This document shows, one piece after another, positions 50,036-59,486 of a stretch of DNA of 64,000 bases. Under the pieces are notes generated by a model. That model made no database searches. It was given only the letters and a program-made list of their open reading frames with translations, and had not been told where the DNA came from. The position numbers and the translations under genes are program-made. Within the stretch, counting starts at the first letter, position 1. The number at the start of each line of letters is the position of its first letter. This DNA is from Gammaproteobacteria bacterium (GTDB lineage Bacteria > Pseudomonadota > Gammaproteobacteria > Pseudomonadales > Azotimanducaceae), in contig VXLJ01000042.1 in NCBI GenBank assembly GCA_009841635.1, positions 1-64,000 on the forward strand. Direction: 5' to 3'.

Positions 50036-52640
50036 CACTTCTCTAGCTTCGCTAACCGAGCTTAGAGACCGCATCCAAGTCGTCGAAAACGCGCTCGCTG
50101 AGAGGTTTTGGCAGGGCGGCGATGTCGATGCCCTTGTGCGCGAACGTGCGCAATTCATCGATGGTTTTCTATGCGAGCTGTGGCAGAGCTGGTTTGCCCA
50201 GACAGATGACATTGCGTTGTTTGCCGTTGGCGGCTACGGTCGTGGCGAACTCCACCCCAAGTCAGACATTGACTTGCTCATACTCATCAAGCCGCGCTTA
50301 CGGCAAAACCAAGACATTGCAACGTTCGTGCGCGTGCTGTGGGATCTGAAATTAGAAATCGGTCACAGCGTGCGTACAGTCAGCGAGTGCAAAACCGAAG
50401 CCGCCACCGACCTGTCGGTCATGACAACGTTGCTGGAGCGTCGGTTGCTTGTCGGTTCGCCACGTCTAGCCCAACGATTAGACCGCGTTCTGGCGAGTCG
50501 CTCGTTGTGGCCAAGCAAAAAGTTCTTCAATGCGAAGCTTGCAGAACAGACGAATCGTCATGAGAACTTTTCGGATATCGAATATGGGCTTGAACCAAAC
50601 CTCAAGAGTTCACCTGGTGGCTTGCGCGATATCCAAACAATCAGCTGGATCACGCAGAAACATTGCGGAACCAACAATTTAGCGGAATTAACAGAACGCG
50701 GTTTTCTCACCGAGAAAGAATGCCAGACGCTCTTGGCAGGACGGCAATTTCTATGGCGGGTGCGCTTTGCACTGCATTTAATCACACCGCGCCGAAGCGA
50801 TCAGCTCTTTTTCGACCACCAGCGTGAAATCGCGATACGTTTGGGCTATGAAGATAGCGAAGGTCTGCTAGCCGTTGAAGCTTTCATGCGAGACTACTAC
50901 CGGCGCGTTCTGGAACTGCGGGAAGTCAACGACATCCTCGTTCAACACTTCACTGAAGCCATCCTTGCGCCAAAGCGCAAAGCAAAGGTCGAACACATCG
51001 ATGCCAACTTTCAGATTCGCAACGACTATATAGAAACAGCCAGCGATGATGTGTTTCGTAACAATCCGACTGCGTTATTGGAAATATTCGTCGTGATGGC
51101 AAATCGCACGGATATCCGCGGTGTGCGCGCCAATACGATCCGTCAAATACGACGCCACCTTCACCTAATCGATGAGGCTTTCCGACACAATAAAACCGTC
51201 AATGAACTATTCATAACGCTGCTCAAATCACCCTACACGGTCGTGAGTCAACTCACCAGAATGCGCCGTTACGGGATTCTTGGCGCTTATATCCCTGAAT
51301 TTGGTCGCATCATTGGGCAGATGCAACATGACCTGTTTCACATCTATACGGTAGATGCCCATACCATGGCATTGTTGCGCAATTTAAGGCGCATGTTTCT
51401 ACCTGACTACGAGAACGAATTTCCCTGTTTGCGCCATGTAGTCGACAAGATACCGCGTGTTGAACTGCTATTCATCGCTGGCTTGTTTCATGACCTTGGT
51501 AAAGGTCGTGGCGGCAATCACTCCGAATTGAGCGCTGCAGACGCTGGGCGTTTTTGCGAGCGGGTAGGTCTTGTCGACGAGGACAGCGATCTCGTCATTT
51601 GGCTAGTGCAACGGCATTTGCTCATGTCAAAGACATCGCAACGTGAAGACCTAAGCGACCCAGCCAGCATACGGAAGTTCGCTTCTGTCGTGCAATCGCC
51701 ACGACGCTTGGCTTACCTTATGGCGCTCACGGTGGCGGATATTCATGCCACTAATCCGCGTGAATGGAACGCGTGGCGAGAAGCATTGCTCGTGCAGTTG
51801 TACAACGCGACCACGGCCATGCTCGAACGGGGTTCGTACGACACCGATACAGGCATGCATGAGATTGAAAACCGTCAACAAGAGACCGCCATTGCATTGG
51901 AGAAGCAAGGCATCCGGGACGTGAATCTAGAGCTGCTGTGGGACGATGTAACGCCAGGCTTTGTGCTTGCGCATGAACCATCGAAACTCGCTGCTATCGC
52001 AGTTGCGGCGCAAACAGGTCGCGAACAAAAAACCGATATCGTTGAGTTTTTGGAAACGAACAGTGCCGATCTATTCGAAGTATTCATCTATACCAAAGAT
52101 CGACCACACCTCTTCGCTGATTGTGTCGCCGCATTGGATTCGCAACGTCTTAGCATCATGAACGCAAGCATCGTAACCGGTGCGACTGGTTTCTGCTACG
52201 ACACCTTCATGGTGATGGACGAAAAAACGACCGGCGAGAACAGCGACCGGCGTCAACGCATCCAAACTTCGTTGCTCAACGTCATGAATGGCGCTTCCAA
52301 GCCCAAGCGCTTTGCAGGTCGACGAATTTCACGTCAGTTGAAACAATTCAATGTTGCTGCGCGCGTCAAATTAGAGACGCCGGACGAAAACGGTTTATGC
52401 CGTTTGGAACTCGTGACGGCCGATCGACCAGGCTTGATGGCGCTAATCAGCACCTTGTTCGTCGAGTTTGGTATTGAGCTGCATCAAGCTCGTATTGCTA
52501 CGCTTGGCGAACGCGCCGAAGACATTTTTCTCGTGAGTGGCGTTAACGGCGGCACATTAACCGACCTGTACAACGTTGACGAACTAGCAACTCAATTAGC
52601 TGACCGGATCAACGCAGAAATGTCGCAACTGGCCGCGTAG
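50013..52640 (+). CDS. glnD: Bifunctional uridylyltransferase/uridylyl-removing enzyme GlnD
   Basis: Senses glutamine and modifies PII proteins to control nitrogen assimilation. Of 875 residues, the nucleotidyltransferase domain has GGYGRGELHPKSDIDLL near 75-92, the HD domain has LFHDLGKGRGGNH near 490, and two ACT domains lie at about 690-770 and 790-870. The only standard start is GTG at 50013, inside map and with no ribosome binding site; an ATT at 50031 lies 9 nt after GGAGG and overlaps the map TGA (see findings). Confidence 0.95.
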   Translation: MRRKRSIDTSLASLTELRDRIQVVENALAERFWQGGDVDALVRERAQFIDGFLCELWQSWFAQTDDIALFAVGGYGRGELHPKSDIDLLILIKPRLRQNQDIATFVRVLWDLKLEIGHSVRTVSECKTEAATDLSVMTTLLERRLLVGSPRLAQRLDRVLASRSLWPSKKFFNAKLAEQTNRHENFSDIEYGLEPNLKSSPGGLRDIQTISWITQKHCGTNNLAELTERGFLTEKECQTLLAGRQFLWRVRFALHLITPRRSDQLFFDHQREIAIRLGYEDSEGLLAVEAFMRDYYRRVLELREVNDILVQHFTEAILAPKRKAKVEHIDANFQIRNDYIETASDDVFRNNPTALLEIFVVMANRTDIRGVRANTIRQIRRHLHLIDEAFRHNKTVNELFITLLKSPYTVVSQLTRMRRYGILGAYIPEFGRIIGQMQHDLFHIYTVDAHTMALLRNLRRMFLPDYENEFPCLRHVVDKIPRVELLFIAGLFHDLGKGRGGNHSELSAADAGRFCERVGLVDEDSDLVIWLVQRHLLMSKTSQREDLSDPASIRKFASVVQSPRRLAYLMALTVADIHATNPREWNAWREALLVQLYNATTAMLERGSYDTDTGMHEIENRQQETAIALEKQGIRDVNLELLWDDVTPGFVLAHEPSKLAAIAVAAQTGREQKTDIVEFLETNSADLFEVFIYTKDRPHLFADCVAALDSQRLSIMNASIVTGATGFCYDTFMVMDEKTTGENSDRRQRIQTSLLNVMNGASKPKRFAGRRISRQLKQFNVAARVKLETPDENGLCRLELVTADRPGLMALISTLFVEFGIELHQARIATLGERAEDIFLVSGVNGGTLTDLYNVDELATQLADRINAEMSQLAA

Positions 52641-52650
52641 TACAAGCCTC

Positions 52651-53841
52651 GTGAATCGCTACCTCGCGTCGTTGTTGCCTTACCCCTTTGAACGTCTCAA
52701 TGCGCTTAAGGAAGGCATTCAACCAGAAACGAATGCACCTCATGTCTCGCTAGCTCTTGGTGAGCCAAAGCACGATCCACCCACTTTCGTGATGGATTGT
52801 TTAGTCGATGCTCGTGAATTGCACGCAGGCTTGACGACATATCCACCTACTCGAGGCGGATTGGCACTTCGTGAAGCCATCGCCCACTGGCTTCACAAGC
52901 GTTACGCGGTAGAAGTGGACCCCGCAACAAGCGTGTTACCTGTGAATGGCACTCGCGAAGGGTTATTTTCGTTCGGGCAAGCCATGCTGAATGGTGGTTC
53001 TGAATCCTTCGCTTTGATGCCTAATCCGTTTTATCAAATCTATGAAGGCGCTGCATTTCTGCGCGGTACACAACCCTACTACGTGCCATCGACAGAGCGA
53101 CCTGAGTTCGAGGAAGTTCCAGAGTCCATTTGGGCGCAAACGGAATTGGTTTACGTTTGTTCCCCTGGCAACCCTACGGGCTACGTGGTTGATCGTGAAC
53201 TCTTGACGTTGCTCCTAACGAAAGCGCAGGAACACGATTTCGTGGTGGCGGCCGACGAGTGCTATTCCGAAATCTATCTGAAAGAAAACGAACCACCCAT
53301 TGGGCTGCTTGAAGTGGCAAACGATATGGGTTTGACCAGATTCAATCGATGCGTGGTATTCAACAGTTTGTCGAAGCGCTCAAACTGCCCCGGATTGCGT
53401 TCCGGCTTTGTGGCTGGCGATCCATTGGTCATCGAACAGTACTACCAATATCGAACCTATCATGGCTGCGCAATGCCGCTGCATGTCCAAGCGGCCAGCG
53501 CTAAAGCTTGGGCGGACGAAACGCACGTCATCGCCAATCGAGCAATTTATCGTAGCAAGTTTGAAGCCACAGAACTTTTGATGAGGCGAACATTTGGCAC
53601 ACAGCCACCTAGTGGTGCGTTTTACTACTGGCCAGATGTAGGCATCGATGATGAACTGTTTGCAACGGAACTGTTTCGTCGCGAAAACATCACCGTCTTG
53701 CCAGGGAAGTACCTTGGACGTACCGTCAATGAGCACAACCCAGGTGCTAACCACGTTCGCATTGCACTAGTAGCACCTGAACAAGAGTGCATCGACGCAA
53801 TCCAACGATTGTGCGCGGCGGCGAAGGATCTCCGCCATTGA
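52651..53841 (+). CDS. dapC: Succinyldiaminopimelate aminotransferase
   Basis: Class I PLP aminotransferase that makes N-succinyl-LL-diaminopimelate for lysine and peptidoglycan. Of 396 residues, the PLP-lysine lies in FNSLSKRSNCPGLRSGF near 240, with CSPGNPTGY near 172 and ADECYSEIY near 200. GTG start 11 bp after glnD. The glnD-dapC-dapE order is the pseudomonad one and supports this assignment over other class I transaminases. Confidence 0.93.
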   Translation: MNRYLASLLPYPFERLNALKEGIQPETNAPHVSLALGEPKHDPPTFVMDCLVDARELHAGLTTYPPTRGGLALREAIAHWLHKRYAVEVDPATSVLPVNGTREGLFSFGQAMLNGGSESFALMPNPFYQIYEGAAFLRGTQPYYVPSTERPEFEEVPESIWAQTELVYVCSPGNPTGYVVDRELLTLLLTKAQEHDFVVAADECYSEIYLKENEPPIGLLEVANDMGLTRFNRCVVFNSLSKRSNCPGLRSGFVAGDPLVIEQYYQYRTYHGCAMPLHVQAASAKAWADETHVIANRAIYRSKFEATELLMRRTFGTQPPSGAFYYWPDVGIDDELFATELFRRENITVLPGKYLGRTVNEHNPGANHVRIALVAPEQECIDAIQRLCAAAKDLRH

Positions 53842-54992
53842 AGAACGCCGCCGTCGAACTCACGCGTGAATTGATCGCGAGACCATCTGTTTCACCTCAG
53901 GATTGCGGTTGCCAACCTGTCATTGCCACCAGGTTGCAACGCATAGGGTTTGCGATTGAACACATGCCGTTTGAAGACGTGCAGAACCTCTGGGCGCGAC
54001 GCGGTGATTCACGTCCTTGTCTTGTCTTTGCCGGTCATACCGACGTGGTGCCAATAGGGTCTATCGAATCGTGGCATAGTGATCCGTTTCAACCTACTGA
54101 GCGTGACGGTCATTTATATGGGCGCGGTGCGGCGGATATGAAAGGTAGCCTCGCCGCCATGGTTGTCGCCGCCGAACGATTTGTCGCAGCTCATCCAAAA
54201 CATGCCGGGTCGCTTGGCTTCCTAATAACGAGTGACGAAGAAGATGTGGCGTTGCACGGCACAAAACGCGTCGTCGAGACGCTGAAGGAACGCAATGACC
54301 TCATGGATTATTGCGTGGTTGGCGAACCTTCTTCAAGCGAATTGCTTGGCGACGCTATTCGTGTGGGTCGGCGCGGTTCATTAAATGGCACATTAGTCCT
54401 ACGCGGACCTTTGGGCCACGTAGCTTATCCTGATGCGACGCCTAATTCCCTCCATGAAGCGCTGCGCTGCCTTACGCCTTTAACCCAGCGAATATGGGAC
54501 GAAGGCAACGAATTTTTCCGGGCGACGACGTTTCAAATTTCCAACTTGAACGGCGGAACTGGCGCTGACAACGTGATTCCCGATCGCGTTGAAATCCGGT
54601 TCAACTTTCGTTACAGCACCGAACAAACCGAAGTCGCATTGAAGCAAGCCGTCGACGACGCATTACTAGATCTTGACGCCGATGTTAGCTACGACCTTAC
54701 TTGGCGTACTTCAGGTTTTCCCTTTCTATCGAAGCAGGGCAAACTCACGGCGATTGTGGAGGACGCGATTGCGCAGGTCACGGGCCGAACAACCGAAAAA
54801 TCAACGGCGGGCGGGACATCGGATGCGCGCTTTATCGTTCCCGCCGGCGTCGAGACCGTCGAATTAGGGCCGGTGAATGCGACGATTCACAAGATCAATG
54901 AACGCGTCGCCATAGCGGACCTTGAAGTTTTGACGCAAATTTATGAACGCATCATGCATCAAGTTTTAGTTGCATCCCCACATGAGAAGTAG
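53838..54992 (+). CDS. dapE: Succinyl-diaminopimelate desuccinylase
   Basis: Zinc hydrolase that removes succinate from N-succinyl-DAP. The TTG at 53838 overlaps the dapC stop (TTGA), has AAGGATC 8 nt upstream and gives the usual LTRELIARPSVSP N-terminus (384 residues). Ligand motifs: FAGHTDVVP, GRGAADMKG, TSDEED and the C-terminal IHKINE. The longer frame from 53787 lies in dapC and is rejected. Confidence 0.94.
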   Translation: MKNAAVELTRELIARPSVSPQDCGCQPVIATRLQRIGFAIEHMPFEDVQNLWARRGDSRPCLVFAGHTDVVPIGSIESWHSDPFQPTERDGHLYGRGAADMKGSLAAMVVAAERFVAAHPKHAGSLGFLITSDEEDVALHGTKRVVETLKERNDLMDYCVVGEPSSSELLGDAIRVGRRGSLNGTLVLRGPLGHVAYPDATPNSLHEALRCLTPLTQRIWDEGNEFFRATTFQISNLNGGTGADNVIPDRVEIRFNFRYSTEQTEVALKQAVDDALLDLDADVSYDLTWRTSGFPFLSKQGKLTAIVEDAIAQVTGRTTEKSTAGGTSDARFIVPAGVETVELGPVNATIHKINERVAIADLEVLTQIYERIMHQVLVASPHEK

Positions 54993-56676
54993 ACGATTGA
55001 AACAAACTAAATCCATCCTACTAGCAGTCACAAGTTGTGTGCTTGCAAGCATTGTTTTCGCGCAACCAGACCCAGCCATAGAACCCAACGCGATCGACCG
55101 ATACGTCGATAAGCGCGATCGGGCGTTTGAGTGGCAAACGGTTCAGATCATCAAGCGTGTCGGCTATGACGTCATAGCTATCGATATGACCTCACAACGA
55201 TGGCTGAATGAAGATATCGTCGATCGACCGCTTTGGCAACATCGCCTGATCTTGACCATCCCAGAGCGCATAAATCCGTCAGGCACGGCGTTTTTGTACA
55301 TAAGTAGTGGTTCTAACAACGAGGAACCGCGTACTTCATCCAACGATCTCGTGACGCAAATTGCACTTGGCGCGAACATGGTCGTCGCAGAGTTGCGGCA
55401 AGTGCCCAATCAACCGCTGGTCTTTCAAGGTGACGGTCAACCTCGCTACGAAGACGACCTTATTGCGTATACCTGGGTACAGTACCTTGAAACTGGGGAA
55501 CCGCTTTGGCTTGCTCGCAACCCAATGATTAAGAGCGCTGTGCGCGCTATGGACGTCATCTCAGCTTTCATGAAGCGGCATCTTGATGGTCAGTATCCGA
55601 TCAAAGATTTCGTGGTAGGCGGCGGGTCCAAACGTGGTTGGACCACTTGGATGACAGGTGCAATGGATGAGCGCGTCGTTGGCATCGTCCCAATCGTCAT
55701 CGACGTCTTGAACGTTGAGCGATCCATGCAACATCATTTTGACGCCTACGGGTTTTGGGCACCTTCGATCGGCGATTACGTCCGTCATGGCATTACGCAA
55801 CGGATGGGATCCGCCGAGCTCAAACGCCTATACAACCTCACCGACCCGATGGCGTATGTGCATCGCTTGGCGATGCCCAAATTTGTGGTGAACGCCACTG
55901 GCGATCAGTTTTTCTTGCCAGATTCCTCGCAGTTTTATTGGAATGCCTTACCCGGCGGTAAGTGGTTGCGCTATGTCCCCAATGCGGATCACGGCTTAGG
56001 GAATAGCGACGCCGGTGAATCCATTGCCGCGTTCCTGTTCGCGCTTACGCACGATGTTGAGTTGCCAACTTTGACCTGGACATATCCAAACGACCACCAA
56101 ATCGATATGACGTTCAGCTCAAAACCCATAGGCGTCGAAGTATGGCAAGCTACAAACCTGGAAACACGCGACTTTCGATTGGAAACATTTGGCGCGGGTT
56201 ATGCCGCGACCGCATACGATTTGGCGGAAATTCAACCAAACGAGCCTACAAGGTTCTCCGTGGCCACGCCCAACAAGGGTTGGACCGCATGGTTCGTCTC
56301 AGCGAGTTTTGAAATTGGTTTTGCGCGACCGTTAACGCTCACGTCAGAAGTTCGAGTAACCCCAAACTCGTTGCCATTTGCTGGCAAAGATCGCACCTTA
56401 CCGTTGAGTTTGACCTTTGTCCTCTACGATGTGGAAACCGACGCCAATTTCTACGAGGAAACAGTCCAAGCCGTGCAAACTTCGGGAGTAGGTGGGAACG
56501 TGTCCATTACGTCGCAAGCCAATCGCACCTATATCAACTTTACACCCATTCGTGAACCGCGCCTCGCGTTAGGTGCTTTCATGCAGTTTTTGCGGAGCAA
56601 ATTCGGCGACGACTTTAAAGGTGCGTTACAGCTTGAATCAGGATTTAGCGCCACGATCGCGCCAGGACTGCGATAA
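54982..56676 (+). CDS. PhoPQ-activated pathogenicity-related (PqaA) family protein
   Basis: An exported alpha/beta-hydrolase-like protein of the PqaA family (PF10142 type), named after a Salmonella PhoPQ-regulated gene; its chemistry is not established. The N-terminus is a signal peptide (hydrophobic run to VFAQ). GGGSKRGWTTWM near 205 resembles a nucleophile elbow with GxSxxG spacing, and ATGDQFFLPD and NADHGLG further on fit the acid and histidine. ATG at 54982 overlaps the dapE end by 11 bp, so it is probably cotranscribed. A Dictyostelium relative is called AprA. Confidence 0.8.
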   Translation: MRSRRLKQTKSILLAVTSCVLASIVFAQPDPAIEPNAIDRYVDKRDRAFEWQTVQIIKRVGYDVIAIDMTSQRWLNEDIVDRPLWQHRLILTIPERINPSGTAFLYISSGSNNEEPRTSSNDLVTQIALGANMVVAELRQVPNQPLVFQGDGQPRYEDDLIAYTWVQYLETGEPLWLARNPMIKSAVRAMDVISAFMKRHLDGQYPIKDFVVGGGSKRGWTTWMTGAMDERVVGIVPIVIDVLNVERSMQHHFDAYGFWAPSIGDYVRHGITQRMGSAELKRLYNLTDPMAYVHRLAMPKFVVNATGDQFFLPDSSQFYWNALPGGKWLRYVPNADHGLGNSDAGESIAAFLFALTHDVELPTLTWTYPNDHQIDMTFSSKPIGVEVWQATNLETRDFRLETFGAGYAATAYDLAEIQPNEPTRFSVATPNKGWTAWFVSASFEIGFARPLTLTSEVRVTPNSLPFAGKDRTLPLSLTFVLYDVETDANFYEETVQAVQTSGVGGNVSITSQANRTYINFTPIREPRLALGAFMQFLRSKFGDDFKGALQLESGFSATIAPGLR

Positions 56677-56691
56677 CCAGTAACGACACCC

Positions 56692-57876
56692 ATGCCTGAG
56701 CGCACTACATCCGTCGCGCAAGATATGCGGCGGTTGGCGTTTTCGGTATATCTGCCTTCTTTTTTTAACGCCATAGCGCGTGGTGGCGCGCTTGTGTTGT
56801 TGCCGCTGTATGCCCTTGAAACAGATGGTGGGGCAGTCGTTGCCGGCGCCATTCTGAGCCTACGCGCGCTCGGTACGATGATCGCAGACGTGCCTGCTGG
56901 TCAACTGACAGCCAAGATTGGCGACAAAGCTGTCATGCTCGGCGGTCTCGCCATCGTGGGCACGACGGCCATATTAGCATCTTTCTCGGGGTCGCCGCTT
57001 TCGTTGGGTGTCGTCGCTGTCGGGTTTGGATTGGGCAGCGGCGCGTGGATATTGGGGCGGCTGTCCAATATCACCGAAAACGTGATCCTCGAACGGCGTG
57101 GCCGGGTGATTTCGGTGCTTGCAGGGCTCGAACGTGCAGGCCAAATGATCGGCCCTGTGTCTGCAGGACTTGCCGTCGAGCAATTCGGGTACGCCCCCGT
57201 CTTTGTCATGCTGGGTTGTTTGTCGCTAGGTGCGTTCGTGCTAGTTGCCACCTTTGCGCAGCGTACAAAGCTCCGAACAGTCAGCCATATAGAAATCGGC
57301 GCACGCAAGATCATCGGTAAACACGCCGGCACGTTTGCACGGTGTGGAAGCATCATGGTTTGTCTGTCGTTGTTACGCAATTCCAGAGCGCTGATCATCC
57401 CCGTTTGGGGCACGGCCATCGGGTTAGGGCCAGCTGAGATTGGGTTGGTCATGAGTTTGACCGCCACCGTTGACCTCATGATGTTCTACCCCGCTGGTTT
57501 GATTCTGGATCATATCGGTCGAAAAGCCGCATTAGTACCCGCCATGTCGATCATGAGCGTCGCATTGGTGCTATTGCCGTGGACCGATAGCTTCGCGACG
57601 TTTTTACTGGTGTCCTTGTTGGGTGGCTTAGGCAATGGCTTTGGTACGGGGATCTTTATGACCATCGGCGGCGATTTAGCGCCGCGTTTTGGACGCAGCC
57701 AATTCCTCGGGGTATGGCGACTTATCGGCGATAGTGGCGGCGCAGCTGGGCCAGGTTTTATAGGTACTCTAGCACAGACATTTACGATGGCGATTGCGTG
57801 CAGCGCGGCTGGCCTAATAGGCATTTTTGGCGCTATCGCCGCATTGCTCGTGATACCGGAAACCACGCGACGTTAG
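56692..57876 (+). CDS. Major facilitator superfamily transporter
   Basis: A 394-residue, roughly 12-helix transporter. The loop-2 motif reads DVPAGQLTAKIGDKAVM near 62-78, a form of the MFS A-motif, and its repeat in the second half is YPAGLILDHIGRKAAL near 265-280. The drug/multidrug or general metabolite branch is likely; the substrate is not determined. It starts 15 bp after the PqaA stop on the same strand. Confidence 0.85.
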   Translation: MPERTTSVAQDMRRLAFSVYLPSFFNAIARGGALVLLPLYALETDGGAVVAGAILSLRALGTMIADVPAGQLTAKIGDKAVMLGGLAIVGTTAILASFSGSPLSLGVVAVGFGLGSGAWILGRLSNITENVILERRGRVISVLAGLERAGQMIGPVSAGLAVEQFGYAPVFVMLGCLSLGAFVLVATFAQRTKLRTVSHIEIGARKIIGKHAGTFARCGSIMVCLSLLRNSRALIIPVWGTAIGLGPAEIGLVMSLTATVDLMMFYPAGLILDHIGRKAALVPAMSIMSVALVLLPWTDSFATFLLVSLLGGLGNGFGTGIFMTIGGDLAPRFGRSQFLGVWRLIGDSGGAAGPGFIGTLAQTFTMAIACSAAGLIGIFGAIAALLVIPETTRR

Positions 57877-57936
57877 ACTGCCGAAAGTCAAAAACAAGCA
57901 GACTAAACTTCAATTTGGGATTAAGTGGAACATAGC

Positions 57937-58311
57937 ATGGCAGACGATTTGAGACCTGACGTTGCTGTTGGTCACATCCATCTAGATGTAAACGATGTAG
58001 CTGTTGAATACGAGTTTTTCCGCCAACACGGCATGCGGGAAATACTCAAACGAAATGACTTTGCCATTTTGGAGTTGCGCGGTGGCACCCATCTTGTCAT
58101 TCGCACCACTGAAGAAGCACTAGAACCTGGTGCACGAGCGCCATTCGACCTGATGGTGGACGACATAGACGGTGCATTCGACGGATTCAATACAGCCGGT
58201 TGCGATCTAACGCCGATTGAGCGGGGCAGCATTCACGATTCATTCACGGTAATCACGCCTAATGGCTACATATTGCCTATCAACTCATCTCACGTCGCAG
58301 GTCCAGTCTAG
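57937..58311 (+). CDS. VOC (glyoxalase/bleomycin-resistance) family protein
   Basis: A small vicinal-oxygen-chelate fold protein of 124 residues from ATG 57937 (a GTG at 57925 is in frame). The first metal ligand lies in VGHIHLDVND near residue 10, with RGGTHLVIRT near 45-54 and the second half FDLMVDDIDGAFDGF near 70-85. One module is visible, so it would dimerise. Partner or substrate unknown; convergent with the kinase-like gene. Confidence 0.8.
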   Translation: MADDLRPDVAVGHIHLDVNDVAVEYEFFRQHGMREILKRNDFAILELRGGTHLVIRTTEEALEPGARAPFDLMVDDIDGAFDGFNTAGCDLTPIERGSIHDSFTVITPNGYILPINSSHVAGPV

Positions 58312-58327
58312 CTACGCTAGATTCACG

Positions 58328-59368
58328 CTAATGCTGGGGTGATGCTAGCTCGATGATGCGGCGCAGTGAATCTGCTGTGCCAATACCGCCGCCTTTGCTT
58401 ATAAGTGTTTGATTGCCAAAACTAGAAACTGGAATACCTGCTTCGACGGTGCCGCGCACAAACAAAGTTTCGTCGCCAACCAAAGCCGCGACCGTGTCGC
58501 CGCCGACTAGGACCAGCGTAGCTACTTTGTGGCTGCACGCTTTCACAGCTTTGGCGACCTGGGCTGCCATCGCTTCCGCGTCCGAATTGCTAATCGGGCC
58601 TTTTGGCACAGGCGTTGCGAGTACAGTTACGTCGCCAAATTCGCCTAAATCATCACCTAGTTGAAAGTGGTTTCCAACGACAAGATCTAGTTGCTCCCGA
58701 CTGGTGGCATTGAGACTTCCGCACACGACCAACATAGGTAACTCAAGCTTGATCTGCGCTGGCGTTGGCTTACCGAACAGATGTGCGGCATAGGAACCAA
58801 CCGCGCCAGCTGGACCGATCAATACACGATCTTCCTCCAAGCTTCGATACGTTGCTTGATTTAGCTCGTCGTTGTCGTTGGCATCCCAAATTTCGACTTC
58901 GTCGAATACACAACCCGCTTCTTCTAACACTTCAATGGGTTTACTACTACATGGCGCGGTGAGAGGATCTGCGCCAAACGGCGACTCAAGCACAGGCACG
59001 TCTTGAATGTAGACCACGCCATCTTTGCAACGTCGGCCTGCATCCGGAAAACTTGCCACTACAGCAACGCGATAGCCAAGTTCTACCAATGCATGGATTT
59101 CGTGCGGCCAATTGCCACGCAAACCTGCATCCATTTTGTGGCAACGATAGTCCGCTTGTCGCTGGTGCGCTTCCAATACGCATTCAAAAGCTTCTTCAGA
59201 CTTAATATGCCGGGAAGCAAGATCAACGACACAACACGTCGCATCGTCTGCATGTGGACCAACGGGTATCTGCCAACCCTGCCTGGCAATGATTCCACCG
59301 ATTTCTAGAGCACCAGTTCGATCATCTGCTGTGGTGAAGAGCCGCCGAGAAGAGATTGATTCTGTCAT
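58328..59368 (-). CDS. Four-carbon acid sugar kinase-like protein (DUF1537)
   Basis: A 346-residue member of the sugar-acid kinase family formerly DUF1537, which phosphorylates four-carbon acids such as threonate or erythronate. Motifs visible: ADDRTGA near 14-20 (family ADDLTGA) and KMDAGLRGN near 95 in the substrate half; VGGDTVAAL near 295 and SKGGGIG near 330 in the ATP-binding half. It is shorter than usual (about 420), with loss mostly in the middle. No partner aldolase or dehydrogenase is adjacent. ATG start, divergent from the PhyH gene. Confidence 0.8.
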   Translation of the reverse strand: MTESISSRRLFTTADDRTGALEIGGIIARQGWQIPVGPHADDATCCVVDLASRHIKSEEAFECVLEAHQRQADYRCHKMDAGLRGNWPHEIHALVELGYRVAVVASFPDAGRRCKDGVVYIQDVPVLESPFGADPLTAPCSSKPIEVLEEAGCVFDEVEIWDANDNDELNQATYRSLEEDRVLIGPAGAVGSYAAHLFGKPTPAQIKLELPMLVVCGSLNATSREQLDLVVGNHFQLGDDLGEFGDVTVLATPVPKGPISNSDAEAMAAQVAKAVKACSHKVATLVLVGGDTVAALVGDETLFVRGTVEAGIPVSSFGNQTLISKGGGIGTADSLRRIIELASPQH

Positions 59369-59486
59369 TACGCTACCAACCTACCCTGAACGCACGCATC
59401 ATGGTCAACGAATGCTCATATCCTTGATAAATGAAGGCAATCTATAATCGCTTGGCGTCCCGATTTTTGTCGATTTTGTAGTACTT

